Numbered from the stretch's first letter, positions 1-7,917 are shown. The stretch is DNA of 19,598 nt from CAYWNK01 sp047639615 (GCA_047639615.1 JBLIOL010000069.1:1-19598), one strand, 5' to 3'. The notes: generated from the letters alone by a model not told the origin. A program made the numbers and translations.

Positions 1-22
1 GCAGAGCGCTGCCATCAGCCGA

Positions 23-910
23 TTAGAAGGAGCCTGCAGACTCTTGAACGATGGTCTCGGGGACGCTCGTCTCTTCGACCACCTGACGGCGGGCGATCTC
101 TTCGTAGTCGGTTTCAGCGCGGCGAGCGGTCAGTAGGTCAAGACGTGCTTCCTGCTCGGCGCGGATGCTCTCCACTTGGCCTTGGATCTGGCCCACGGTG
201 GAAGCGTTGTAGCGGCTGCACTCGTTGAAGGTGCGCTGGCGACGTTCGAGCAACTTGATCAAGCGGCTGTTGCGCTCGATGGAATCAACCTGACGGCTGA
301 GCTGCAGGATCTGAGTCTGGAACTGAGCCTGTTCGCCTTCGAGCTCGGTCAGCAAGCCCTGGAAACGTTCCACTTGGCTATCCAGGTAGACGAGGTCGTG
401 ATCAGCACCGGCCACGCGGTCTTGGTGGCTGAGGATCAACTGCTCAAGTTGCTTGGCCTTCTGGCTAGCGTAGTTGAAGCTCATGACCGCATCTTCGGTG
501 GTGATGGCCACGCGGCGTGCGACGGCGGGACCTTCCATGCGGGTGCGCTCGAGCACTGCCTGAAGCTGCGGCTCGAGGATCTCGAGATCGGCCTGAGCCA
601 GATCGGTAACGCGCTGGGAGACCTGACGCTCGCGGTTGATGCGACGCACGTCCTCCTGCAATCCGGTCAGGTCCGTGCGCACGGTAGCGATGCGCTGCGG
701 GTACTCCTTCTCGAGACGCTGGAGCTCGGCCTTGAGGGCCATGGGGTCATCGACGGCGGCGTCGATTTGAGAGAGTACGCCTTCGCGGACCTGGCTAACG
801 ATGGCCTGGGCACGGGTATCACCCAGGAGGGCGGCTCCACCGGCGGCGGTAGCGAGTACGGCACCACCGATAGCGGCGGTCTTGATCAGTCCTTTGAAGA
901 GGCACAGCAT
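23..910 (-). CDS. Coiled-coil protein with N-terminal hydrophobic segment, function unknown
   Basis: I do not recognise a named family. With the ATG at 910 the product is 295 residues. Residues about 8-30 are a small-residue-rich hydrophobic stretch (Ala/Gly/Leu) that could be a membrane anchor or signal sequence. From about residue 55 to 270 the protein is charged and rich in Glu, Gln, Arg and Leu in heptad-like spacing, typical of a long coiled coil. The open frame reaches back to 1018, but the extra 36 residues are Arg/Thr/Pro-rich and unlike the rest. The ATG directly before the hydrophobic segment is therefore the better start, although no Shine-Dalgarno is evident. It is divergent from the sigma factor gene. 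PspA/IM30-like coiled-coil proteins have a superficially similar composition, but no diagnostic motif is visible. Coding status is sure; function is unknown. Confidence 0.8.
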   Translation of the reverse strand: MLCLFKGLIKTAAIGGAVLATAAGGAALLGDTRAQAIVSQVREGVLSQIDAAVDDPMALKAELQRLEKEYPQRIATVRTDLTGLQEDVRRINRERQVSQRVTDLAQADLEILEPQLQAVLERTRMEGPAVARRVAITTEDAVMSFNYASQKAKQLEQLILSHQDRVAGADHDLVYLDSQVERFQGLLTELEGEQAQFQTQILQLSRQVDSIERNSRLIKLLERRQRTFNECSRYNASTVGQIQGQVESIRAEQEARLDLLTARRAETDYEEIARRQVVEETSVPETIVQESAGSF

Positions 911-1119
911 GATGAAAGGTGGGTTCGGGTCTAAGTGGTGGGTTTCGGACTCAGCAGCGCGGACAGTCCTCGCTCGGGTCACACCACCTTCTTGGGAGGT
1001 CGTACGCCGGTTTTTCACCCCCAGCGAGATTTCCTGCCGCGCGACTCCCCGGAGGCGCGAAACTCAAGGTTGAATGAGAATGCCAGGCCCCTCTGGGCCG
1101 TAGATAGGGGGCCACACCC
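911..1119. promoter_or_regulatory. Divergent intergenic region between coiled-coil gene and sigma factor gene
   Basis: This 209-bp gap must hold the promoters for both flanking genes. I cannot identify convincing -35/-10 pairs on either strand. Just upstream of the sigma gene there is a short inverted repeat, GGCCC-CTCT-GGGCC (1086-1099). After it comes a G-rich run (about 1106-1111) at plausible Shine-Dalgarno distance from the ATG at 1120. A small hairpin here would lie in the 5' leader of the sigma-kinase mRNA. Its role is not inferable from sequence alone. Confidence 0.35.
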
Positions 1120-1908
1120 ATGCACGACCTCACGACCAACTTCATTGCCCGCCTCCGCACCCGTGATCCCCAGGCCTGGTTTGAGCTCTGGGAGACCTTC
1201 GGCCCCGTCCTGAGAGCGCAGCTCTCACGCTGGGGCCGCGGTCGTATTGGCCATGAAACTGTTCAGGACCTCTCCCAAGAGACCCTGGTGGCCTTGGCAT
1301 CAGCCATCGACCGCCACGATCCCTCCCAAGGGGCACGCTTTTCAACCTGGCTGCTCGCCATCGCGCGCTACACCTTGGGAGACGAAATCGACCGCCGCAT
1401 GGCCCAGAAGCGCGGTGGCGGCGTGAAGCCCCTCAGCCTCAACGCCCAGGTGGGTGATTCCTCGGACATGGGCTTCTTGAGCCCTGACCCAGGCCCCGCC
1501 CCGGACGAGGCCTACGAACAGGAAGTCTTCGACGCCAAGGTCGAAGCTGCCCTGCGGGCCGTGGAACGCGATGTGGGTTTTGAAGATTTCGAAGTCTTCC
1601 GCCAGCGCATCCTCGAGGGGCGCAGCGGCAAGGATGTGGCCCGTGCTCTAGGTACCTCAGAGCCCACCATCTCCAGGCGCCTGGCCAAAGTACGCACGCG
1701 CCTCAAGGAGAACCTCTTCCAGGTCTTCTCCAAATACAGCTTCACACCTGAGGAATGGGAGGAGCTCGAGCGAAATGGTCTGGACCCGAATCCCAACAGA
1801 AAGGACGAGGCCCAATTCGAACTCGCCGTCGCCGACGTCTACCACCGTCTCGTACAGCGCCAAGCCGGGCCCCCCACCGACACTGCTCTCCTACCGGATC
1901 GATCATGA
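1120..1908 (+). CDS. RNA polymerase sigma factor, ECF/sigma-70 family
   Basis: This is a 262-residue sigma factor that would direct RNA polymerase to a specific promoter set. Region 2 spans about residues 10-93, with the core-binding helix around QDLSQET (49-55) and an ARFSTWLLAIAR segment at 72-83 in the promoter-melting part. Region 4 spans about 140-200, with a helix-turn-helix at about 170-192 (KDVARALGTSEPTISRRL). A C-terminal tail of about 60 residues after region 4 is longer than in minimal ECF factors. The TGA stop overlaps the ATG of the kinase gene (ATGA, 1905-1908), so the two are translationally coupled. No anti-sigma gene is adjacent. The kinase occupies that place, as in planctomycetal ECF groups associated with Ser/Thr kinases. 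Control by phosphorylation is an inference. Confidence 0.93.
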   Translation: MHDLTTNFIARLRTRDPQAWFELWETFGPVLRAQLSRWGRGRIGHETVQDLSQETLVALASAIDRHDPSQGARFSTWLLAIARYTLGDEIDRRMAQKRGGGVKPLSLNAQVGDSSDMGFLSPDPGPAPDEAYEQEVFDAKVEAALRAVERDVGFEDFEVFRQRILEGRSGKDVARALGTSEPTISRRLAKVRTRLKENLFQVFSKYSFTPEEWEELERNGLDPNPNRKDEAQFELAVADVYHRLVQRQAGPPTDTALLPDRS

Positions 1909-4067
1909 ACGCCGAATTCCCCGCCGTCCTGCTCGGCATCGCCGCCGTCTTCATGCTGCCCATGGCCCTGATATGGGCCATCAGGCTCACCTTCAGGGCG
2001 ACGGGAGCCATTCTTGGCGGCGCTTTCTCCTTGGTGGGGAACGTTCTAGCTCGAACCTTCAGCCTGGCCAGCGGCTTGGCCATTGATGGAGTCCACGCCG
2101 TAGGTAGCGGTCTGACCGCCGGCGCCATGCTGCCCCTGACCCTGGGCAACCTGGCCCTGGGCCGCCCGCGCGCCGCCAGTAACTATGGACGCGCCATGGG
2201 AACCGAGCTGAGCAGCTTCGGCGGCTCGCTCTATCGCCTAGCCATCGGCCACCCCGCACGCTTCTTTGGCCTGACCGCTATCACCGATGGCCTCGAACGC
2301 CGCCTGCCCGATACCATCGCCAAGGCGCGCCAATCCGAAGAAGGCCACAGCCGCGAGTTCTCTCCCAAGGCCGCCATGGCCGCGCTCAAGAGTCGCGCCC
2401 GCAGCATGGAGCTGCCCGAGTTCGCCGGCTACAGCATCGAACGCGAGATGCGCGCCGGTGGTAGCGGCGCCCGTCTCTATCTGGCCAACCCCGAAGACCC
2501 CAAGCGCGCCGACTGGCGCGCCGCCGGCCTGCGCGATCCGGGCCAGGTGGTGATCAAGTCCTTCGACCTCGAGTTTGGCTCAACGCTGCCCCAAATCGTG
2601 CGCGAGAACCGCGCACTGGTGGCCGCCCGTCGTCTGGGCCTGGTACTCGATCACGAGCTGGCCGACGGCCGCTTCCACTACGTGATGCCCTTCGTCCCCG
2701 GTGAAGACCTGGGCGTTGCCACCGAGAAACTGCACGCGGACTGCGGCCCCGGCGGATTGGACGACAGCGCCCTGCGCCAAGTGGTCGGCTTCGGCTGCGA
2801 CGTAGCCGCCACCCTCGGTCAATTCCACGGCGAGGGCCTGTGGCACAAGGACGTCAAGCCCAGCAACCTGATCGTCTCTAGCGATCGCGTGCACGTGGTC
2901 GACCTGGGCCTGGTCACACCGTTGGCTTCAGCGCTCACGCTGACCACCCACGGCACGGAGTACTACAGGGACCCCGAGATGGTGCGCCTCGCCATGCAAG
3001 GTGTGAAAGTCCACGAGGTCGACGGCGTCAAGTTCGACCTCTACAGCGCCGGCGCTGTGCTCTATTCCATGGTCGAGAACAGCTTCCCCGCCCATGGCAG
3101 CCTGTCGCGCATCTCCAAGCGCTGCCCGGATGCCTTGGCTTGGATCGTGCGTCGCTGCATGGCCGACCTAGCCACCCGCTACCGTAGCGCCGATGAGCTC
3201 GGCCGCGACCTGGCGCATGTATTGGCCGCTAAGAACCCCTACTCGGTCCTGCCCGCTGAACTGCCTTCACTCTCCCGCAAGACTCGCTCGGCCCTGCCTC
3301 CCATCCCGCCCCCGCCGGCCGCTACCGAGACGCCCTCCGGCGCCGCGGCACCGCTCGGAGCATTCGCAACCATGCGCGTTGCACGCAAGGCACATCGTGC
3401 CGCGCGCAAAGAGCGACGCGCCCTGCGCAATGAAGCCATCGAGCCGCGCAAGCGTAGGGTGAGGACGGCCGCTGTGGTACTCGGATCCGTGGCCGCCCTG
3501 GGTGTCTTTGCTGTTGCCGTCGACTCCAACGGCCACAACCATTCCAGCTACGCCAATCAAGCTCGACGCATGACCCGGGCCACCATCGGCCCCGTTCGTG
3601 CAGGCTTGCGCCAGGCATCCGCCCGCGCACGCACCGAGACCGAACGCGCCCTAGCCTTCCTCGAGTCGGGCATCTTGCCCGCCCCCCGGATGTCCCTGGG
3701 CAGCGCTACAGAATCCAACAAGCCCAGCGTCCCGCAGGTCCTCGCCGAACAACTGGCCGGCCGCAAGGGCGGCGTACTCGTCCTGCGCGGCAATGACCTC
3801 GGGTCGGACCGCAAAGACCTGCGCGGCATCGCTGATGCCTTGCGCGACTCCGGTCGCGAGGTCTACGGCCTTGGCGAAGAGGGTGAACTGGGTGTCAGCC
3901 TGGAAGCCCGTGCCCTGACCACCGTTGGTCTCTCCCAGCCCGGAGAGCTAAACGCATGCCGGTCCCTGGCCCAAATGGTCACCGCCGACAAGAGGCTTGC
4001 TGCCATCCTCTGGGCAGGCACGGACGGCGACGAGGACAGCTTGGTCCTGCACATCGTCACCGAGTAA
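1905..4067 (+). CDS. Transmembrane Ser/Thr protein kinase (Hanks-type), coupled to sigma factor
   Basis: The product is 720 residues from the ATG at 1905. The frame is open further upstream, but that part lies antisense-free inside the sigma gene and is Arg/Pro-rich, and the ATGA overlap marks the start. Residues about 7-28 and 33-85 are hydrophobic. The kinase domain runs about 176-440: glycine loop GGSG (185-188), VIK with the ATP-binding Lys218, catalytic loop HKDVKPSN (314-321, Asp316), DLG in place of DFG (Asp333), RDPE in place of APE (355-358), and helix-F Asp378. All key residues are present, so activity is expected. A Pro-rich and then basic linker (460-520) leads to a transmembrane helix (about 521-539). 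The C-terminal extracytoplasmic part of about 180 residues ends in an alpha/beta-looking segment (about 622-720) that I do not recognise. The likely partner is the upstream sigma factor. Confidence 0.93.
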   Translation: MNAEFPAVLLGIAAVFMLPMALIWAIRLTFRATGAILGGAFSLVGNVLARTFSLASGLAIDGVHAVGSGLTAGAMLPLTLGNLALGRPRAASNYGRAMGTELSSFGGSLYRLAIGHPARFFGLTAITDGLERRLPDTIAKARQSEEGHSREFSPKAAMAALKSRARSMELPEFAGYSIEREMRAGGSGARLYLANPEDPKRADWRAAGLRDPGQVVIKSFDLEFGSTLPQIVRENRALVAARRLGLVLDHELADGRFHYVMPFVPGEDLGVATEKLHADCGPGGLDDSALRQVVGFGCDVAATLGQFHGEGLWHKDVKPSNLIVSSDRVHVVDLGLVTPLASALTLTTHGTEYYRDPEMVRLAMQGVKVHEVDGVKFDLYSAGAVLYSMVENSFPAHGSLSRISKRCPDALAWIVRRCMADLATRYRSADELGRDLAHVLAAKNPYSVLPAELPSLSRKTRSALPPIPPPPAATETPSGAAAPLGAFATMRVARKAHRAARKERRALRNEAIEPRKRRVRTAAVVLGSVAALGVFAVAVDSNGHNHSSYANQARRMTRATIGPVRAGLRQASARARTETERALAFLESGILPAPRMSLGSATESNKPSVPQVLAEQLAGRKGGVLVLRGNDLGSDRKDLRGIADALRDSGREVYGLGEEGELGVSLEARALTTVGLSQPGELNACRSLAQMVTADKRLAAILWAGTDGDEDSLVLHIVTE

Positions 4068-4076
4068 GCAGGAGAT

Positions 4077-4110
4077 GCTCATCCAGGCACGCTATGCTGC
4101 CTGGATGAGC
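4077..4110 (+). promoter_or_regulatory. Perfect 13-bp hairpin spanning the rhodanese start codon
   Basis: The arms GCTCATCCAGGCA (4077-4089) and TGCCTGGATGAGC (4098-4110) are exact reverse complements around the 8-nt loop CGCTATGC. The hairpin begins ten bases after the kinase stop codon, and the preferred rhodanese ATG (4105-4107) lies inside the 3' arm. There is no T-tract after it on either strand, so it is not a textbook intrinsic terminator. It could end or process the sigma-kinase transcript, protect an mRNA end, or mask the rhodanese start. The inverted repeat is seen directly; its role is inference. Confidence 0.6.
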
Positions 4111-4530
4111 TACGAAACCTTAGATCCGGCAGGCGCCCGCGAGCGCCTTAATGGCGAGCCGCCCTACACATTCTTGGACGTACGCACCCCCGAGGAGTTT
4201 GAGGCAGGCCACCCGCCGGGTGCCTACAACATCCCCTACCTCTTCCGGGGTCCGGGAGGAGCTCAACCCAACGCGAGCTTCCTCGCGCAGGTACAAAAGC
4301 ACTTCGATACATCCACCTCATTGGTGTTGGGTTGCGCCGTAGGAGTCCGCTCCGCCCACGCCTGCGAACTGCTGGCAGGCGCTGGATTCGGCAGCTTGGT
4401 CAACATGGACGGCGGCTACTCCGGCCGCCACGACCCCTCGACAAATAGCCTGATCGAAGGCTGGGAGTCACGCGGCTTCCCCACCAGCACCACCCCCGAA
4501 GCGGGCCGCACCCACGCCGAACTGAAGTAG
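4105..4530 (+). CDS. Rhodanese-like domain protein (single-domain sulfurtransferase)
   Basis: The product is a single rhodanese domain of 141 residues from the ATG at 4105. Hallmarks are FLDVRTPEEFEAGHPPGAYNIP near the N-terminus and an active-site loop CAVGVRS with the persulfide-forming Cys77. GFGSLVNMDGGYSG follows, the usual strand and Gly pair after the loop. Such proteins move sulfane sulfur or sense redox state in the cytoplasm; the substrate cannot be read from sequence. An alternative ATG at 4075 would add ten residues. An AGGAG lies immediately before that ATG, which is too close to work well, and neither start has a well-spaced Shine-Dalgarno. The gene follows the kinase by 37 bases and is convergent with the glycosyltransferase gene. 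The hairpin over its start may make it independent of the sigma-kinase operon. Confidence 0.88.
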   Translation: MSYETLDPAGARERLNGEPPYTFLDVRTPEEFEAGHPPGAYNIPYLFRGPGGAQPNASFLAQVQKHFDTSTSLVLGCAVGVRSAHACELLAGAGFGSLVNMDGGYSGRHDPSTNSLIEGWESRGFPTSTTPEAGRTHAELK

Positions 4531-4548
4531 GCAGGCGGCCGCTGCCTA
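4528..4548. terminator. Bidirectional hairpin containing both convergent stop codons
   Basis: TAGGCAG (4528-4534) and CTGCCTA (4542-4548) are exact reverse complements around the GC-rich 7-base spacer GCGGCCG. The first three bases are the TAG stop of the rhodanese, and the last three are the TAG stop of the glycosyltransferase on the other strand. A symmetric hairpin at the meeting point of two convergent genes suits a shared transcription end or mRNA-stabilising structure. No T-run follows on either strand, so intrinsic termination is uncertain. Confidence 0.5.
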
Positions 4549-6204
4549 GTGATCCCTCTGGTCCGCCCCACGGGCGAGCCGGAAGGTGATCGGTGTATGC
4601 GGGAGTTGCGCGTGACCGCGCAGCTCGAAGAGCTGCATGGCGCCCGCATGTAACACGCCGTCGCGCTCCACATCCACGCGCGCTACCTCGCGCCAGCGGC
4701 TGGGTTGACGGCGGACCATTTCCTTAAGTTGTTCCATGTGTCCGAACCAATGCTCGGACTTGGTGCTGCCATCGATCACAAGCACAGACACAGGCAGGGA
4801 GATCAGGAACTCCTCCAAGGCCTGCGCGTTTTCGAAGCGTGGTTCGTAGCCGTGCCCAAGCCAGTTGCCTGAGCCCAAGAGCTTGCTGCCGCGCAGTACG
4901 TACGGCGACTGCACGGCTGAGCGCCGCATGAGGAACTCCGAGACCAGCATGCCCTCACCGGCCGCGTCGGACGCCACCAGGAATGGCCCCGCGGCCAGCT
5001 CCGGATCGCTGAGGCAGCGCAGGGCGACTTCCTCGAACCCACGGTAACGCTTGCCCGGAAAACGCATCCCCATGGGGACGTAGGCCAACATCAGAATCGT
5101 CAACGTGAGCAACAAGCGGCGCTGACTTGTGAACTTGCCAGCCAGGAACCAAGCTCCAAGCGTGGCCGCGCAGGCCAGCACGGGCGCAGCGAGGATCAGA
5201 TGCCGTGCCTCTGCGCTGGAAGGAATCGTAGCCAGGAAACCAAAAAGCGCGGGCGTCCAAGCCAAGTAGACACACCAGCGCGTGCGCTTCTCGGCTCCCA
5301 TTACGCCGGCAGCGAATCCCACCAGAACCAGAGCGAGGAAGCCCGAACCACCCAGTTCCCAGAGGGCACGCGGATAGAAGCCCAGCGCGTAGGCGGCGTA
5401 GCCCCAGGTGGGCGAACTTCCGCCCGACCAAGTCTCGATCGCAGTGCGATAGAAGGCCAAGTACCAGGGCGCCGTAAACACGCCGATGAGCAAGGCTGCA
5501 GTCCACAGACGCTTGGAGCGTAAGCGCTCCCAGCGCCAGGCCAAAAGGATCGCCGCCAGCGGCAACAAGGCCAATGCCAAGGCCAACCCCTTGATCAAGA
5601 GCGCGGCGATCGCCCCCGCAGCGAACTGCATGGCCCCCACCCAGTCATCCCGTTCCAGGAGCCGCGCCAAACCCAGCACAGCGAAGCCGCAGGTCAGAGC
5701 CAAAGGCCCCTCGGTCATGATCAAGCCGGCGTACTCCTGAACCAATGGAAGCGCCAGGAACAACCAACCGGCAATGGTTGGCAGTGGATCCTGAGCGCCG
5801 CACTGGCGTAGCAAGGCGCGCGTGAGCAAGGCCGCTAGGGCCGTCACCAACGAACACATGGCCACCAAGGAAAAGCGCGAGTGACCGAACAGATAGGTCC
5901 AAAGCCCGAGGGCACCGTGCAACACCGGCGGCCATTGGCCAAAAGCGACCTTGGGTGAGTGCGCGTAGTACTCCTCAGCAAACTGCCTTGAGGTGTCGAG
6001 CTCCCCATCCTGCAGGAAGTCCCGAATCATCAGCCCCGTGACTAGGTGCGCGGGCTCATCCTCGTAGGCGCCAAAGGACGAGCTCGTAGCGCCTGCCATG
6101 ATGCGCCCACCGAGGCAGGCAATCCAAAAGGCCAAGCCGAGCAGCAGCGTGCGCAAGAGCCCGCCACGACGTCCATCACCTTGGACTAGCGCCGGACCGT
6201 CCAC
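4546..6204 (-). CDS. GT39/ArnT-like GT-C membrane glycosyltransferase
   Basis: The product is 552 residues from a GTG at 6204 that overlaps the end of the upstream prenyltransferase gene by 19 bases. After an N-terminal helix, EDEPAH at 48-53 supplies the acidic residues of the first periplasmic loop that are catalytic in GT-C enzymes. The segment around YYAHSPKVAFGQWPPVLHG (80-98) matches the PMT/ArnT-type second motif. About ten or more hydrophobic helices follow, then a soluble C-terminal domain of about 150 residues. Enzymes of this family transfer a sugar from a polyprenyl-phosphate donor to a lipid, protein or glycan on the outer face of the membrane. As the last gene of the five-gene operon, it is likely to use the product made by the preceding UbiA and HAD enzymes. 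The acceptor is unknown. No Shine-Dalgarno is evident, so an internal TTG start remains possible. Confidence 0.85.
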   Translation of the reverse strand: MDGPALVQGDGRRGGLLRTLLLGLAFWIACLGGRIMAGATSSSFGAYEDEPAHLVTGLMIRDFLQDGELDTSRQFAEEYYAHSPKVAFGQWPPVLHGALGLWTYLFGHSRFSLVAMCSLVTALAALLTRALLRQCGAQDPLPTIAGWLFLALPLVQEYAGLIMTEGPLALTCGFAVLGLARLLERDDWVGAMQFAAGAIAALLIKGLALALALLPLAAILLAWRWERLRSKRLWTAALLIGVFTAPWYLAFYRTAIETWSGGSSPTWGYAAYALGFYPRALWELGGSGFLALVLVGFAAGVMGAEKRTRWCVYLAWTPALFGFLATIPSSAEARHLILAAPVLACAATLGAWFLAGKFTSQRRLLLTLTILMLAYVPMGMRFPGKRYRGFEEVALRCLSDPELAAGPFLVASDAAGEGMLVSEFLMRRSAVQSPYVLRGSKLLGSGNWLGHGYEPRFENAQALEEFLISLPVSVLVIDGSTKSEHWFGHMEQLKEMVRRQPSRWREVARVDVERDGVLHAGAMQLFELRGHAQLPHTPITFRLARGADQRDH

Positions 6205-7172
6205 AGATTGGGGAGGCCGTCGGCCTCCACGTTGAAGAGCCCGTACAGGGAGGGTATGCGCACGTACATCAGCGCAATGAAGAGTGCCGTGCAGAAGAGC
6301 GCGTAAGCGAAGAAGGCCTTCTCTCGATGTAGCTTCTCAGGGTTCTGAACAGGGCTGTCCGGCCGCATGGAGATGGCCGTGTACCAGGCGAAGAAGCCGG
6401 CCACGAAGGGCACCACCAGGATAAGTTCCAGCTTGTAACGCACGATGAAGACGCCACCGAAGAGCGAGCCCGCAGCCAGGTAGTACGACATGCTCGCCAG
6501 CAGGCGCGCCTCGTCATAGAAAGCGAAGGAGCGCCGATACTTCGCGGCCACTTCAGGATCATCGATTTCGCGATACTCCGCGAAGCGCTTAGCCGCCATG
6601 AAGAAGGCCCCCACCATCCAGTAGGCCAGCGCCAAGGAGAGCGGCGGCAGTTGGTCGGGCACGAGCGCGAACCAGCCGAGCAGCAACCGAATCGGGTTGT
6701 TCAAGGACTCCGAGAGCACATCCAGGAAGGGCACTTCCTTGGTGCGCACCGGAGGGATGTTGTAGATGCAGCCCATGACCCACAGCAGGAGTGCCGAAGC
6801 ACCGAAGGGGCCGTTGAGGGCGAAGCCCATCAGAATTCCGACCAGCCCAAGGGTGCCCCACTCAAGCAGGGCGATGGGGCCATTGATGGCGCCACGCGCG
6901 GCGGGCCGGAAGCGCTTCTTAGGATGCAGCCGATCCATAGGCGCATCCAGGTACTCGTTGAGCACGTAGTTGCTCGACGCCACCAAGCAGGTCGCCGCCA
7001 AGGCCCAAACCAAGTAGCCCAGGCTCTGCCATTCGAAGAGGGTCGAGCGATAGAAGAAGGCCAATAGCACGCCCAGGAGCATGAAGGCGTTCTTGAACCA
7101 GTGATCGATACGGGCGATCTCGATGTAGGGCCAGATGCCGCCCCGGTACTCAGTTGCTCTCTCGGACGACAC
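6186..7172 (-). CDS. UbiA-family prenyltransferase, decaprenyl-phosphate phosphoribosyltransferase type
   Basis: The product is a polytopic membrane protein of 328 residues. The start is GTG at 7172, with a strong AAGGAGG (complement of 7179-7185) six bases upstream. The first aspartate motif is NEYLDAPMD (Asn72, Asp76, Asp80), followed by RLHPKKRFRP. The second motif region is YNIPPVRTKEVPFLDVL (Asp151), followed by a NNPIRLLLGW segment. The N-terminal ARIDHWFKN (20-28) is characteristic of the subfamily that transfers phosphoribose from PRPP to polyprenyl phosphate. In mycobacteria that is the first membrane step toward decaprenyl-phosphate arabinose. Its start overlaps the end of the HAD gene by 23 bases, and its end overlaps the glycosyltransferase start. 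The assignment to the phosphoribosyl branch is by remembered motif resemblance. The exact lipid and sugar are inference. Confidence 0.88.
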   Translation of the reverse strand: MSSERATEYRGGIWPYIEIARIDHWFKNAFMLLGVLLAFFYRSTLFEWQSLGYLVWALAATCLVASSNYVLNEYLDAPMDRLHPKKRFRPAARGAINGPIALLEWGTLGLVGILMGFALNGPFGASALLLWVMGCIYNIPPVRTKEVPFLDVLSESLNNPIRLLLGWFALVPDQLPPLSLALAYWMVGAFFMAAKRFAEYREIDDPEVAAKYRRSFAFYDEARLLASMSYYLAAGSLFGGVFIVRYKLELILVVPFVAGFFAWYTAISMRPDSPVQNPEKLHREKAFFAYALFCTALFIALMYVRIPSLYGLFNVEADGLPNLWTVRR

Positions 7173-7917
7173 GCCAAACCTCCTTCATGCTGGTCGCATA
7201 CTGGAAGCCATCATCGAGCGGCGCATCGGAGAGGATGATCACGGGCATGCCCGCGCGGCGCGCGCCCTCTCCATCCACCTCGGGGCGATCGCCCACATAC
7301 AGCACACGCTGCGGGTCCACCCCAAGCCGTTCGGCGCACACCAAGAAGCCCTTGGGCTCCGGCTTGAAGCAATCGATGTCAGGCTGCGTAGCGTCCATCT
7401 GCACATCGAAGCTGCCCGAGAGTCCGAGCGCCTCCAACTTCAGATCGACGGGATAGTCACTGAAGCAACCCAAGCCAAGACCTGCCTGCTGCGCTTGCTC
7501 CATGAAACGTCCCACGCCTGCGCGTCGGTGCGGTCGAAGGTGACGCAGGGGCCGCTCGTACATCCACTCCACCACTTCGCGCTCAACGTCGCCGGCGGAC
7601 ACACCTAAGTCCTGCGCGGGTACCTGGTATTGCAACTGAGCCAGAGGCGTAGTACGCCCAGGCACTTCGCGCATCAGTTCACGTTCCTTGCGGAAGCGCC
7701 CCAGAATGCGCGCCAAGCGCCGCGCCCCGAGGGGACCGCGCGTGAGCGGTGTCAAAGCCAACTCACGCAGCATGCGCCAACGCAGGGGGGCCTGGTGATA
7801 GAGGGTGCCATCCAGGTCGAAGAGGACGGCCTGGATCGGGGCTGCGGAGGAACCGGTACGCATAGCTAGCACGGATCCTATCGGCTCAATTGGGTCATCC
7901 TCTCCAGCTTGCTTCAT
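7150..7917 (-). CDS. HAD-superfamily hydrolase (probable phosphatase)
   Basis: The product is 255 residues. Motif I is DLDGT (Asp34 nucleophile, Asp36), the motif II serine is in FSDYP (Ser153), the motif III lysine is in CFKPEPKGF (Lys185), and motif IV is YVGDRPEVD (Asp210 and Asp215). The helical cap between residues 45 and 130 is typical of the type I subfamily. All catalytic residues are present. The start is ambiguous: ATG at 7917 gives the longest form, while ATG at 7863 leaves eight residues before the core strand and has a weak AGGA upstream. In this operon a natural substrate would be a phosphorylated sugar, possibly the 5-phosphate on the polyprenyl-phosphoribose made by the next gene. 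That role is inference from overlap and order. Confidence 0.88.
   Translation of the reverse strand: MKQAGEDDPIEPIGSVLAMRTGSSAAPIQAVLFDLDGTLYHQAPLRWRMLRELALTPLTRGPLGARRLARILGRFRKERELMREVPGRTTPLAQLQYQVPAQDLGVSAGDVEREVVEWMYERPLRHLRPHRRAGVGRFMEQAQQAGLGLGCFSDYPVDLKLEALGLSGSFDVQMDATQPDIDCFKPEPKGFLVCAERLGVDPQRVLYVGDRPEVDGEGARRAGMPVIILSDAPLDDGFQYATSMKEVWRVVRESN

Noticed and set aside
176..934. Long plus-strand open frame opposite the coiled-coil gene
   Set aside because: It mirrors the coiled-coil gene's codons on the other strand, has no domain-like features, and is explained by high GC content.
1755..1904. Longer start for the kinase inside the sigma gene
   Set aside because: The extra 50 residues are Arg/Pro-rich and overlap the sigma coding sequence. 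The ATGA junction and the hydrophobic N-terminus mark the start at 1905.
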